Shown: in pieces, positions 1 through 10,325 of the stretch
Position numbering within the stretch: position 1 is the stretch's first letter
Layout of the letters: each line of letters opens with the position of its first letter
Origin: Rosellinia necatrix
Lineage: Eukaryota; Ascomycota; Sordariomycetes; Xylariales; Xylariaceae
Direction of reading: 5' to 3'
NCBI GenBank assembly: GCA_021209875.1
Contig: JAGYVD010000001.1
Location: 6,076,001-6,140,000, forward strand
Length of the DNA: 64,000 nucleotides
Program-made: the position numbers and the translations under genes
Notes under the pieces: model-generated
Seen by the model: the letters and a program-made list of their open reading frames with translations, nothing else
What the model was told of the DNA's origin: nothing
Databases searched by the model: none

Positions 1-1184
1 TTTCAAGAACAGGGGGAAAGTCGAAGTTATTTCACGATATAAGCCAGATATGATATGGAGATGGCGGCGACGTAGATTCAGTATTGCCGAGTGAGTGCCT
101 GGAGCACGGGACATTTGTTGTTGTCGATCATTGGCCTGAGCCGATCGACGATTTTCTCCAACTAAAACTTGCATCTTTCCACACAAGGAGATTCGGTGAT
201 GGTAGCGGTCGCAATACTAAGGCCGTAGTTCTTCGCTTCGGCGCACTGCCAACGCGTTCGCAGCGCGACGAAACGACATGTTCAACCGATTTGAGTATCT
301 TGCTTTCGATAGCTGTTTGGAACAGAGATATTGCAGCCGCATGTTTCTTCTCATGAATGAGATACCTTCCAAGCGAATCCCAGCTATCCGCAGCCTGGCC
401 GAGAAGCTTGGCCTCACACAGCTGCCACGTCAGATAGACCCCTAAGTACCGTTTCCGCGGTGTCGGGATCTTTATTTAGTTGAATACGCGCGAGGCAACA
501 GCGAGAGCGAAGAGTTGGACATGGTTAAGGTGATTGCTTCTTTTTTGGTGATTGATAATAGATATGGGGTTCGGATGGAAAATTAGATGTTGGGATAGAG
601 TCTGAATGCTAGGATTTCGTCGCTATTAATTATTAATTACTGCGTAGGTATTTTATAAAGAACTAAGAGAGAATACTCACACTGAGTAACGGTAATGATT
701 CACAATAGATGCTATCCATGTAAGAAGCCGACTGCCGTAGAACTAATTGATATTCGCGATTCAAGACGAAAAAGGCAATCAATATAGGTGAATCTCTCTA
801 CACACATATCTCATCGATGTGTTCATCTCAGCTACCTACCGCTGACCAAACTTGTAGCAAATGCCACAATTTCCTCCAAAATTGTTGCAATTACTTTTAG
901 GTTATAGCCAGTGAGCAAATAGCGATGCCTCAGGTTGATCAAACTCCAAGATAAAATAGGCATCTAGTTTAATACGCGCGCTGTAGCGGGGAGACGGAGT
1001 AGCTAATTGGCGCTGTCGGTCGTGACAGGAAATCATATAACACTGTTGGCGGTACTTTTCCCCCTTACAAGGCCCAAGATATATATAGCATGCATGCATA
1101 CATGATCTTTATACTGATGTTGATTTACGTTAAGACAGTTCAGATAGTGTAAAAAATGATGTCAATAAAAATACGAAAAATAAC
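1..1184. other. Left-edge intergenic DNA with one orphan open frame
   Basis: No convincing complete gene. On the minus strand a frame stays open from about 475 to a stop at 128-130. Its first half reads like ordinary protein (it includes WQLCEAKLLGQAADSW) but it has no ATG and no obvious partner exon. It could be an exon of a gene running off the window, a decayed gene, or chance. The rest (about 480-1184) is AT-rich and shows nothing I can name. Confidence 0.3.
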
Positions 1185-1276
1185 TGCCTCCACGCGGAAT
1201 CGAACCGCGGATCTTGTCATAACATCGCAAGCAAATACTGTACGAGTGACACGCATTACCCCTGTGCCATAGAGGC
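1185..1276 (-). tRNA. tRNA-Thr (anticodon CGT) with about 20-nt intron
   Basis: Read on the minus strand, the seven-base acceptor strands GCCTCTA and TGGAGGC pair (one G-U), followed by the discriminator A. The anticodon stem is TGTCA/TGACA and its loop begins CTCGTA, giving anticodon CGT (threonine, ACG codons). About 20 extra bases sit after position 37, the usual site of eukaryotic nuclear tRNA introns. The T arm is CGCGG, a TTCGATT loop, then CCGCG. The D arm pairs imperfectly. A run of five T follows the 3' end within a few bases, as expected for RNA polymerase III termination. Total length of 92 equals a 72-base tRNA body plus the intron. A structure-aware tRNA scan would settle the exact intron borders. 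Confidence 0.88.
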
Positions 1277-2182
1277 GGTTACATTGTCTGTGTGTGAAAA
1301 GCATTGAAAAGAGATAGGCGGCCACCATGCAAGCCAGATGGTTGTGAATAGGGGGACGGACGCTGAACGTGTGATACTTTCAGTTACCTATCTGGTGTCG
1401 CTCCCTTTCTCCTGCGTATTCACACGATACAGTCCCGACACTTGCCGACATGTCTGATCCTCGTCATGCCAAACTGTCCGTGTAGCCCGGTAACCCAACC
1501 ACCAACGTATGTATGTATGCATGTATCTCGACGCAAGCAACGAGCGATCCATCAGACCAGAAATTAGCTTCCGTAAGCCTACAGGTATAACTGGAGATAT
1601 ATATATTCATTCCAAGTGTGGCGCGCAATGCGTTCAGCCGGCGAGATAAGCTGCATCTCCCGCCAAAGCCTATGCAGCTACTTAGCCATACGACCAACCT
1701 GTTTTCGTCCCCCAAGCAGCATCTTACGCTATCGTCCTCGATGCGTCGCCTTTATCCCTTTCATGGGGTTAGGGGCAATTCCTTCGAACCAGTCATGAAT
1801 GACACCACTACCGACGGCTGTTGATTGTTGTTGTCGTTGACCACGGGTACCGCGTTTCCGCGGGTCATTTTCTCGTGCTGTGCGTATGTCTCCCAGAGCA
1901 GAGGTAAATCCTTGCGAACCATGACCCGACGAGGTCAGGGGGGGAGGAACCAAAAAAAAAAAAGTCGCGGCTACCGGCGTAGGACAATGTGCTTGGAGAC
2001 TCCGGCCCGACGATGGGCAAAATTAAGTGAGAGGGTCGGGATTATACACACACACACACACACACACGCCCTCGCCGCGTGACGGCGGTCGAGCTTAGAG
2101 AGAATAACAAGAATGCGCACACTTCATACAAAACATCTCGCAATTAGATCCCCAGTACACTCGCATTTTATTCTATTGTAGT
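1277..2182. other. Intergenic DNA between tRNA-Thr and DUF726 gene
   Basis: No gene seen. It holds an A-run near 1951-1962 and a (CA)n microsatellite at 2046-2067. The last part is probably the 3' untranslated region of the DUF726 gene that ends at 2183. Confidence 0.5.
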
Positions 2183-4858
2183 TTATGTCTGCGGGTCATC
2201 ATCGTCTATGCTCAAGGGTTCAACCATCGTCAGCTCGCCATCGCTGAGCTCATCATCGTCCACCATAGTAATCTGGCCTTCACCATATTCGTCACTATCA
2301 TCATCCCGATCGCCAATTCCATGTCCACCAGGCTGCCCGCCGGCCGCCGCGCTATGAGATATGCTCGCCAACCGTTCTCGGCCACCCCCCACGAGCGAAT
2401 CCGAAGCGGACGGTGACGAAGCAGCAGCCAGACCAGTCTTATGCAGCCCAGAGACGGCGGCGCCGCGACCCATGAGCTTCGCATCCCGTGTCTGCGCGTC
2501 GCTCTTCAGCTCCAGGACGTTCTTCACGGTGGGGTCGAACTTATCATTCCAGCGATCGCCCACGGTCCGTCTCGGAAGCGGCGGCGGCACCTCCTCCTCC
2601 TCCTCCTCCTCCTCCTCCTCCTCCTCCTCCTCCTCCTCCTCCTCGCCAATATCAATAAGGGTGCCGAGCTCGGCGTAATCGCGGTCGCGCAGCTCGATCT
2701 CGGCGGCGGTCTCCTTCTCGGTCTCGATGGGGGCGCCCCCGCCCTTGACGTTGGGGAAGCCGCAGCGGTGCAGGATCTGCGGGAGGAGGCCGGGGTAGCG
2801 GAGGTGTCCGTGGACCTGGTCGGTGAGGTCGAGGTCCTCCACGCCGCCCACGACACCGCCGCCGCTGCCGCCGCCGACAGCCTGGAGGCCCGCGACGCCC
2901 AGCTGCAGGCTCGTGCCGCGGTGTAGGAGGCCGAGGACGTAGTCGTTGGCGCTGTGGACGTTGACGAGGCGCCCCGCGACGACGGAGCGCGCGGCGGCCC
3001 AGTGGGCCGGGCTCGAGGGCACGGGGGCGCCGACGAGGACGACGCAGTCGACGAGGCCGAAGGCGCGGCGGTCGGCGAGGGCGCGCAGGCAGGCCCAGAC
3101 GACGCGCGCGCCGAGCGAGTAGCCGACGAGCGTGACGGGGCGCTCCCCTGCACGCGCGCCGCCAGCGCGTCCGCGAGCACGCGCCCGGCCTTGTCGGACC
3201 GGTGGCGCGCCAGCGCGAACGGGTTGTCGACCCCGGCCGCCGCCGACCGCAGCAGCAGCACCGGCCACAGCGCCCCTGCAGCGTCGCCAGCGCCGTCCGC
3301 CGCAGGATCTGCGCCCGCGCCGCCCCCCACGCCGCCGACGCCACGAGCCGCCGCAGCTGCCCGCCCAGCGCCGTGAGGCTGCCCATCTCGTACCGCAGCG
3401 CGAACACCTCCGTCTCGTCCCCGAGCGCCCGCCACGGCCGCGTCACGTCGTCCTCGCTCTCGAGCCACCCGTTGACGCCGATCGTGACGCGGAGGCGCCG
3501 CCTCGCCGCCTCCGCCTGGCCGTCGTCCCCGGCGTCCCCGGCGTCCCCGGAGTCCCTCCAGTCCTCCCCCCACTCGGCGTCGAGCGGCAGGAAGCGGAAG
3601 TCCTCGACCTCCTTCGCGTAGCGGTCGGCGATCTCGCCCGTCATCTTGGCCCCGAAGGCGCCGAACAGGGTGCCGACGAGGGCGCCGTTCATCCAGAACA
3701 GGCCCAGGAACCCGGCGAGCCCGCCGAGCCCGACGGAGCTCATGAGGCCGCCCACGGCCGCCGCCACCACGGGGGCCGCGAGCCCGCCCGTGACGCCGAC
3801 GAGCGCCGCGCCCGCCACCGACGCGAGCCCGACCTTCCAGAGCCGGCCCGCGCGCCCCTCGTCGCGGCGCCTCTGCGCCTCCGCGTCCGCCGACATCGTC
3901 CCCGACCCCGACGCTGACGCTGACCCCGGCGCCTTCCGCGCCGTCGCCGCCATCGTCGTCGCGATCGCCCGCTCCTCGCCGTCCAGCGTCGACGGCGCCA
4001 CCCCGAGCGCCGACGCGAGGTGGCACGCCAGCGCGCGCGAGTGCGCGCTGTACCGGCCCCCCCGACAGCAGCAGCAGCAGCGTCGCGCTGAGCGCCTCCT
4101 CGCGGTCCCGCAGTGGCACCGTCGTCAGCCGCGTCGGGATCGGGTGGTAGAGCTCCTGGAACGCCTCCAATTCTGTGGTGTTACTGCTGCTGTTGCTGTT
4201 GCTGTTGCCGTTGCTGTTGCTGTTGCTGTTGGTGGGTTTCCCTTCAGCCTCAGCCGGGGCGTCCGCGTCGTCGAAGACGAGCAGATCCCCTGCGCTACTG
4301 CTACCACCACCACCACCACCACCACCTCCTCCTCCTCCGCCGTTTCTTCTTCTTTTCTTCTCTTCCTCCTCCCTCGCCTGCGCACTGCTGCTGTTGCTGA
4401 GCCCCTCGGCCCGCTTCCGCCGCGCGTCGACGATCCGCTGGTCGTCGGGCTTGGCGGCGACCTCCTTGAGCTTGCTCAGGGTCTCGGCGCGCCAGGAGTC
4501 GAAGTGCAGCAGGGCGGCGCGGCGGAGGCGGACGAGGGGCCGGGGACGACAGCCCTCCATCTTGCTGCTGCTGCTGCTGCCGCCGCCGCTGCGTGTTGCC
4601 ACCGCTGTTGCTCCCTTCTCCATCCTCGTCGGTTGCTGTATACGGCGGCGGCGGCGGCGGCGGCGGGGTGCTGCCCTGATCACCCTCGTTTCCTCCTCCT
4701 CCTCCTTCTTCTCCTTCTTCCTCGTGGCGGCGCTCCAGTTCGAGCTGCGAGCGCATGTACGCCGTGATGCTGCACACGAGGTTGTAGAAGGCCTTGCGCC
4801 GCGCCGCGTTGAAGACCACGCGCAGCGCGTCCGGCTCGTTGCTGAGGGGCGCCGGCAT
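2183..4858 (-). CDS. DUF726 (TMCO4-like) putative membrane lipase/hydrolase; reading frame interrupted by several 1-bp shifts
   Basis: Belongs to the DUF726/TMCO4 family: alpha/beta-hydrolase-fold proteins with a hydrophobic core segment, function poorly known. The ATG at 4858 opens the conserved N-terminal part (FYNLVCSITAYMRSQLELER). A Gly/Ala-rich hydrophobic stretch, probably membrane-inserted, lies at about 3650-3830. The nucleophile-elbow motif GYSLGAR at about 3110-3130 is followed by the family's VLVGAPVP and VHSANDYVLG segments. The C-terminus carries a poly-Glu tract (CTC repeats, 2591-2644) and an acidic tail. No introns are seen. The frame changes four times: an extra base somewhere in 4540-4690, an extra G in the 7-C run near 4060, a missing base in a 4-base run near 3277, and another near 3149. 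Correcting these single bases joins the conserved segments cleanly, so sequencing or consensus error is more likely than a pseudogene. The coding DNA is exceptionally GC-rich. Confidence 0.82.
2591..2644. repeat. (CTC)n trinucleotide repeat coding poly-Glu in the DUF726 gene
   Basis: About 18 uninterrupted CTC triplets on the plus strand, read as glutamate on the minus strand. It lies in the acidic C-terminal region of the DUF726 protein, outside the hydrolase core, so length variation should be tolerated. Confidence 0.9.
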
Positions 4859-6196
4859 GTTCTCGGGTCAACGACCCCGTCGTCGTTGTCCGGGGCTTAG
4901 ATATTGAATTTGATACCTACCAACCAATCAATGAAGCGTGAAATCTAAAAAGTGAAACGCCCCAAACGCTCCTCGGCTTTCTTTCTTATGAACGCCAACA
5001 ACAACGACGACAACGACAACAACGGTCAGACTAAGCTAGCGCCGTGTTTATTATACTCGATTGCCCCCGATGCAAATGGGGGGGCGTGTTGGAAAGATGG
5101 AGCGGGGGAAGTAGATAGGCAGCCAGATTAACATGACTGCGGCGTAGCATTCATTCTATTATTAGATATAAATTTCAGCCGACATAACACACACATATCT
5201 ATATCCATCTGCCTGCCTCAGCATCACGAACCCCAGTTCAGGTCAAAGCCCTATACTCTACCAAATCTATATTAAGTCGGCTAGAAGATGTCGCTCTGGG
5301 TTTGCACTGGTTGAAGGCGATTTTATATTTGTAAAGTTTTGGCACTGGCCCCGGTCTTGTACCCGAACTGCTCCTGATTCGAGAGGTGTAGTTCGACCCT
5401 GATAATTACCCTGAACATGGCTTATTGAACATGGGGGTTCGCTTATGCGCCGATGTAATCGTATCAAGCAGTTTGTGCAGATGATGCTCGCATGAGTCAG
5501 TAGAAAGATACAATCTCACTAGGTATAAACATACAGTGAGTCACCAAATAATAATCAAGGTTGTATCGAGCGAAAGCCTCCCGCAGCTGCCTTGTACAGC
5601 TCACGTTAAATATGCAATCGAACATGGAAACTCTATCGCATCAAGAACGTTAAAAGTGTTCTTTAAATATGGTATCGTCGAGACGGGTCAAAATACATCA
5701 CATCACGGGTGAGGGAGCATTGTTGGATTGATTCATAATGATCAATAATAGTATTCATCACATAGGACAGATGGTACACGCGCGAACGCTTAGCGGGACC
5801 GTTTACCCGGTCCCTGCCATATAACGATCCTTGACGCCGTTGTTCCGTAATCCATTTTAATCCGCCCGTTATAAGCCAAGCCGGATCCGCTTCCCATCCC
5901 CGCCAACCGTGCCATCCCCCTTCCGTTTGGCCGCCGTCAATAATACAGTTTGGTTTGTTGGTTGTGTCTTCTCTCGAAGGACGCTCGATCCGGGCCGAGA
6001 ACTTGGCGAGGAGACGTTGGTCGTCTCCTGTGCTACTAATTTTCGTTCTTCGACTCTAATAGCCCACAATAGTGTGAGCAATACCTCGCGGGACGGTAAG
6101 CTGGTGCCATTTGGCCACATCAGCGGTCCACGGCTATGATCTCCCTTGATACCCGGGGATCCAGTTGCCAGTTCGTCGACCCGATCATCGCGTCCC
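4859..6196. other. Intergenic: DUF726 promoter and hac1 3' side
   Basis: No separate gene. The part from 5869 to 6196 is open in the hac1 frame only when the Ire1 intron is retained, so it is the alternative C-terminal coding end of unspliced hac1 mRNA and otherwise 3' untranslated sequence. The stretch 4859-5868 shows nothing else I can support. Confidence 0.5.
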
Positions 6197-7560
6197 TCAG
6201 ACACCAACCGCAAGAACCCCATCGTCGCATCCATGAGTGGACGCGCCAGTATGGGGCTGCTGGTTAAAAGTTTCTGCAGGGACTTGATTCTCAAAGTCGA
6301 AGAAGCTGAAAGTGGAGTCGGGATCTTGGGCGATCGAGTCGTGGACCGCGGTCGCGCCGGATGTTGCGCCGCTGACGTCGTCGTCGCTGAGGTATTGAGT
6401 GATGTCGAATTCCGGTAGTTCGGGGGTAGCGTCACTAGCCAAATGATTGTACTCAAAATTGAGGGGGTCGGATGAAGGGCTAAGTTGGCCTTGAGAGCCC
6501 CAGTGATCAATGTCATGGGACGGTAACAGGCTGAAATCAGCACCGAAGAGGCCATCAACAACATTTGGAGTGGCAGGAACGGGCATGTTGGACCCGGGGC
6601 CAGCCACGACGGCGGCGCTCCGACTGACGGACACTGCAGGTCGCACAACACCGCTGCTGGATGTTGTGTCACGTCAGAAGGAGCAGCCGCCGCTGCGGGG
6701 GCCGCGACGGTTTCTGCCTCTGTTGTTTCGGTGGCGGGGAGGGCCTTGACGTCGGAGTCGGCCATGGGGCTGAGCTCCGGGGAAATCGAGGCAGGGTTGA
6801 CCGTGCCATCTTGTTCGGGCATGAGGATGAAGTCGTCCAGCATACCGGGATGCGTTTGTGAGGCGCCATTGACCGGGTGCTGGAACAGGGGGGTAGATAG
6901 GGTGACGGGGGGAAGGCTGAAAGACATCCAGAGGGGACGAGCTTCGACTAACAACGCCGGCCTCCCTCCGCAGCTTAGCCAGTTCCTCCAGCAACACCAT
7001 GTTGTGTTTCTGTTGGCTGTGGAGTGCGGATTCGAGGGCAGCATTGCGCTGCTCGAGGGCTTCTACTTCCTGGCGCTTCCGCTCCCTTGAGGACTGGGCG
7101 GCACGACGATTCCGGAGAACCCGCTCTACACGGCGTTGCTCCTTCTCATCCTCGGTCTTGGCCCGTTTCCTGATACGATGCATGTGAGTTGAAGGCGACC
7201 AAGATGATGGCATGAATTACGAACTTACCTCGGAGGTAGATTAGTCTTGGGTTCCGGAAGAACCTGCCCCCACGACTTCCGCTTCTTAGCAGGCTTCTTC
7301 TCGCCCTCGGGAGCCGGAGTGGCCGCTGGAGTGGAGGCGGTCGCCGTGGCATCATCGCCGGCATATGAGTCGGGGGTCATGGCGCCGTCGATGGAGTCCA
7401 TAGCCGTTCCGTTTGTCGGACTAGTGGCGAAGAGAGAGGGATACAACTCGCCGGGAGTGGATAGGAAGGATTCGGCAGGCGACGCTTCGAACTTGACCTG
7501 AGGCGTCGGAACCGATAGCTGACCCTCCAAGTCTTGCTGTTGGTCTTCCCAAGTAGCCAT
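6197..7560 (-). CDS. hac1: bZIP transcription factor HAC1/HacA, master regulator of the unfolded protein response
   Basis: Exons 7560-7229, 7169-6657 and 6636-6197 (427 residues after removal of one extra base). The ATG at 7560 is the first in frame. Family marks: the QVKFEASPAESFLS block (residues 21-34), WGQVLPEPKTNLPPRKRAK, the basic region ERVLRNRRAAQSSRERKR (about 126-143), a leucine zipper to about 178, and the C-terminal GCDDGVLAVGV ending shared with Trichoderma HAC1. The first intron (7170-7228) is spliceosomal. The second (about 6637-6656, 20 nt) is the Ire1-type intron. Only its removal puts the activation-domain frame in phase; retention leads into a different frame that ends at 5869. 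An extra base in the six-base run 6907-6912 breaks the frame in this assembly between FQPSP and VTLSTP; I treat it as an error. The protein induces ER chaperone and secretion genes. Confidence 0.95.
6637..6656 (-). promoter_or_regulatory. Unconventional 20-nt Ire1-spliced intron of hac1
   Basis: Two seven-base loops, CAGCAGC and CTGCAGT, match the Ire1 rule CNGCNGN. The first loop is closed by a nine-pair stem (CACAACATC with GGTGTTGTG, one G-U). The second is closed by GAC/GTC. Cutting after the third base of each loop removes exactly 20 nt. The same mature mRNA is obtained if the borders are written three bases later (6634-6653). After splicing the frame continues PAVSVSRSAAVVAG to the conserved C-terminus. 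A 20-nt length is typical of HacA genes in Pezizomycotina. Confidence 0.92.
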
Positions 7561-7853
7561 CTTGACCGTCGGTGTCCAAGAGGACTCGGGAATATTGAAA
7601 AAAAGAGAGATGCCGTATCCTCTACCTGTATGGATATGGTGGTGGTTGATGTTTTCCCGTCTTGAAGAATTTAGTTGCTGCACCTAGTCAGGAAGCAGAC
7701 ACCGGTGGGTTATGCCGATGTAATTGATATGGATATTGTAATGTTGTGGCCGTGACTGTCGTGGTTGTGATTGTGTTGATTGTAGTCGCGTGAAGATGAT
7801 GGTGCTGATTAGTGATGATAATAGTGGTAATGGTAAATTACCGTCCTACTTCT

Positions 7854-7904
7854 TCACTGCATCAAATACAAGTTGTACAGCGACTTTGGTGGTTGCCTAG
7901 ACAT
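7854..7904 (-). promoter_or_regulatory. Candidate upstream ORF (16 codons) in the hac1 leader
   Basis: ATG at 7904, encoding MSRQPPKSLYNLYLMQ then TGA at 7854-7856, about 340 bases upstream of the hac1 start. In Trichoderma and Aspergillus a leader uORF represses translation and ER stress shortens the leader to remove it; position and size fit that scheme. Whether the leader really reaches this far cannot be seen here. A second short candidate (ATG at 7974, stop at 7945-7947, nine codons) lies just upstream. Confidence 0.45.
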
Positions 7905-10299
7905 GGTCCTAAAAGCAGGAAAAGAGGGGCGGGGCAACAATGACTCAAAAATCAACTAATCGATCCATCGTCATAGAGACATATCATGGATGTTGGGGCA
8001 TGTGTGTGCCTGTCCCGTGTGTGTGCCTGTGTATAGCTGAGTTCGTGTAAAGGGAGCGACGGCAAGGGTGGGGACGGTGTTGGTTGAGGACAGAGTGTCC
8101 TTTGCCAAGGACTGGTCGTGGTTGTCGATGGCCAGGCACCGAAGTAGGGGGGGGACATCTGTCCTTTATGTCCAACGTGGCCACTTGGGAGGACTCATGT
8201 CCCCCTTAGGGCTTGGGTAAGCTGGGTCTGAGACAGGCAGGGAAATCAGCCACCGTCGGACCCCACAGCACAGTAGCGAGACCCAGAAAGGGATGACGGG
8301 GCGTCGTTGGCTGATGGGTGGGGCAGAATCAGGAGGAATTCTGCCATCGCTAGTGTGTGTTTAAGGGGCCGCCGGGGCGGGGAGCCATGGACGCGTTGCC
8401 TTTCTGATTGGAGAGCCTGGAACACACCTGATTGTCTGAAGTTGGCCGGCAGGTAGGTACAAAGGAATCTGATACGCAGGAACCCAACACACCACCGACA
8501 CAGCACAGCACTGCAAGTACCTACCTAGTTCAGCGGGCATCGGACGTTCCCACCAGTCGCTGGCAGTGTTCCAACTGCTAACTCAGGGACCTAATGTCAC
8601 TACGTCCCTACTAACTCTCCGGTGGAACAAGGGCCCCGACCGCCCGAATACCCGATTGCGACCACGTAGTGTAGTGCACCACCCCAAACATGCTAGTGGA
8701 GCCTCATCGCACAATAACTGGTTTGTCCCTCTCCTCTAAATCAAGCAACCTCAGACACGGCGACTCGTAAGCCCCTGACGGAGGCGCACTGACGGAGCTA
8801 CCTGGGTACCCAACCCAGACACTGCCAGACTTCGAGTCCGGTACGCAATCTATCTGGTCAATTGCTCAGTTTGGCTCGTTCCACCATTCCGATCCGGATA
8901 TCTTTGTATCTTTGCGCGTCACGGAATACCACCATCAATCATCTGCCTCCTGGTCTTTCTGCATTGCACAACCCAACCCCCCATTCTCTCCCCATTCTCT
9001 CCCCACCGTTCTCTCTCCCCCAATTGAGACGTCAGTTCAGTTACGTAGATCCATGAAGCGTTCGCAATCGCCTCTGTTTTAATCGGCAGTGGTATCTTCC
9101 CGAGTTGGGTAGGTAGCCCGTGGTGTGGGCGGCGAACACGCACATATTCATTCTCCCCCCACCCGCTGCCGGCACACGGGCTCTTCACCTTTTTAGCGTA
9201 TCCAAGCTTTAGGTAGGCCCAGCCATGTCTCTACTCAACTACCTGACTTGGGTAGATTATCTACGATAAGGGGGGTCTAGGCCCGGAAGACGACTGCTTG
9301 GTTCGCCGAGAGGAAGTTGGCGGGGGGGAGAGAGAGAGAGAGGAGACGATGAGTGAGTGCCAATTCAATTCCGCCTCGGTCTCGAAGAATCCGGAATATC
9401 TCGTGCATCAGGTATTTATGCATGTATTCAGTATTTCCAAATGCCTGCTTCAATCAAAAGATAACCGGATCTCTGGCGTCGGTGATTGCATCGCTTACGG
9501 TCTCCGGGCGTAGAAGGTAGTATAGTAATACGAACGGCATATTACTTCGATATACGATCCATATAGTGTACATTACGGGGTGCACATTACGGAGAGTTAT
9601 AATTAGCTGTGGCGCGTGGGATAGCGTCAGCTCCTACTGCTACAGTGCCCAGATAGGCATCTAATAAGCCTTTACATGTGTATTGGCCTCCCACGCACTG
9701 CAACCATGGCACATTCTCACATTCTCACATAAGAAATGTCTGCCCAGTGCTGCCGGCTTGGTACCACGCTCAGAGCTTGGTAATGGGGGCATAATCAGGC
9801 CGTCGATCCGTTCGCCTCCAGGGCTCCGGGCTGTTATCAGGTTTATCGGGTCTATCAAGGTTTGTGCACGTAGGTACCTACCTACTTGTATGGTAGTGTA
9901 GGTGGCGTTGGGATCATCCATCGACGCTACTCTCCCTAACTCCCGACCACTCTCAGCAATTTATCAGTGACATAACCATTTTTGAATTGACTCCGTCTGT
10001 AGTTAACCCAATCTCCCTCCCCAACCAATCAAGAGGAGCAGGGGACAACGCGATAGAGGCCATTCAATTCTCTATAGTTCTCCAATTCTCCGGCTTTTCT
10101 TCCCCAGACGGCTGAATAGCTTATAGTGCCGAGCCATCTTCCGCTGGTCGCAGGGCTTCATGGAGCCAGACCTGCTAACTAAGTACTAGCAGTGCTCTAC
10201 ACTATTCAGGGCAGAAGATCCGGGGTTCGTGGGCCCATAGGAATCACGGTATTGTGCTGCCGAACATGTGAAGGCTTCCTTCGTTCGCGACCTAACCTG

Positions 10300-10325
10300 C
10301 CTACCTACCTACCTACCTACCTACC
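10300..10325. repeat. (CTAC)n / (GTAG)n tetranucleotide repeat
   Basis: About six tandem CTAC units in the gene-free region downstream of hac1. It is one of many TAGG/CCTA-type runs in the intergenic DNA of this window. Confidence 0.85.

Noticed and set aside
2441..4900. Long overlapping open frames on the plus strand across the DUF726 gene
   Set aside because: They are mirror frames produced by very GC-rich, stop-poor coding DNA and consist of Arg/Pro/Ala-rich nonsense without domains.
5869..6196. A separate gene downstream of hac1
   Set aside because: The frame is continuous with unspliced hac1 and has no independent start; it is the alternative end of the same message.
7561..7683. An N-terminal extension of HAC1 to 7683
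   Set aside because: It would start at GTG; the first in-frame ATG is 7560 and that start fits the family.
9661..9921. Short open frame in the gene-free region
   Set aside because: No domain signal, no supporting splice sites and composition like surrounding intergenic DNA.
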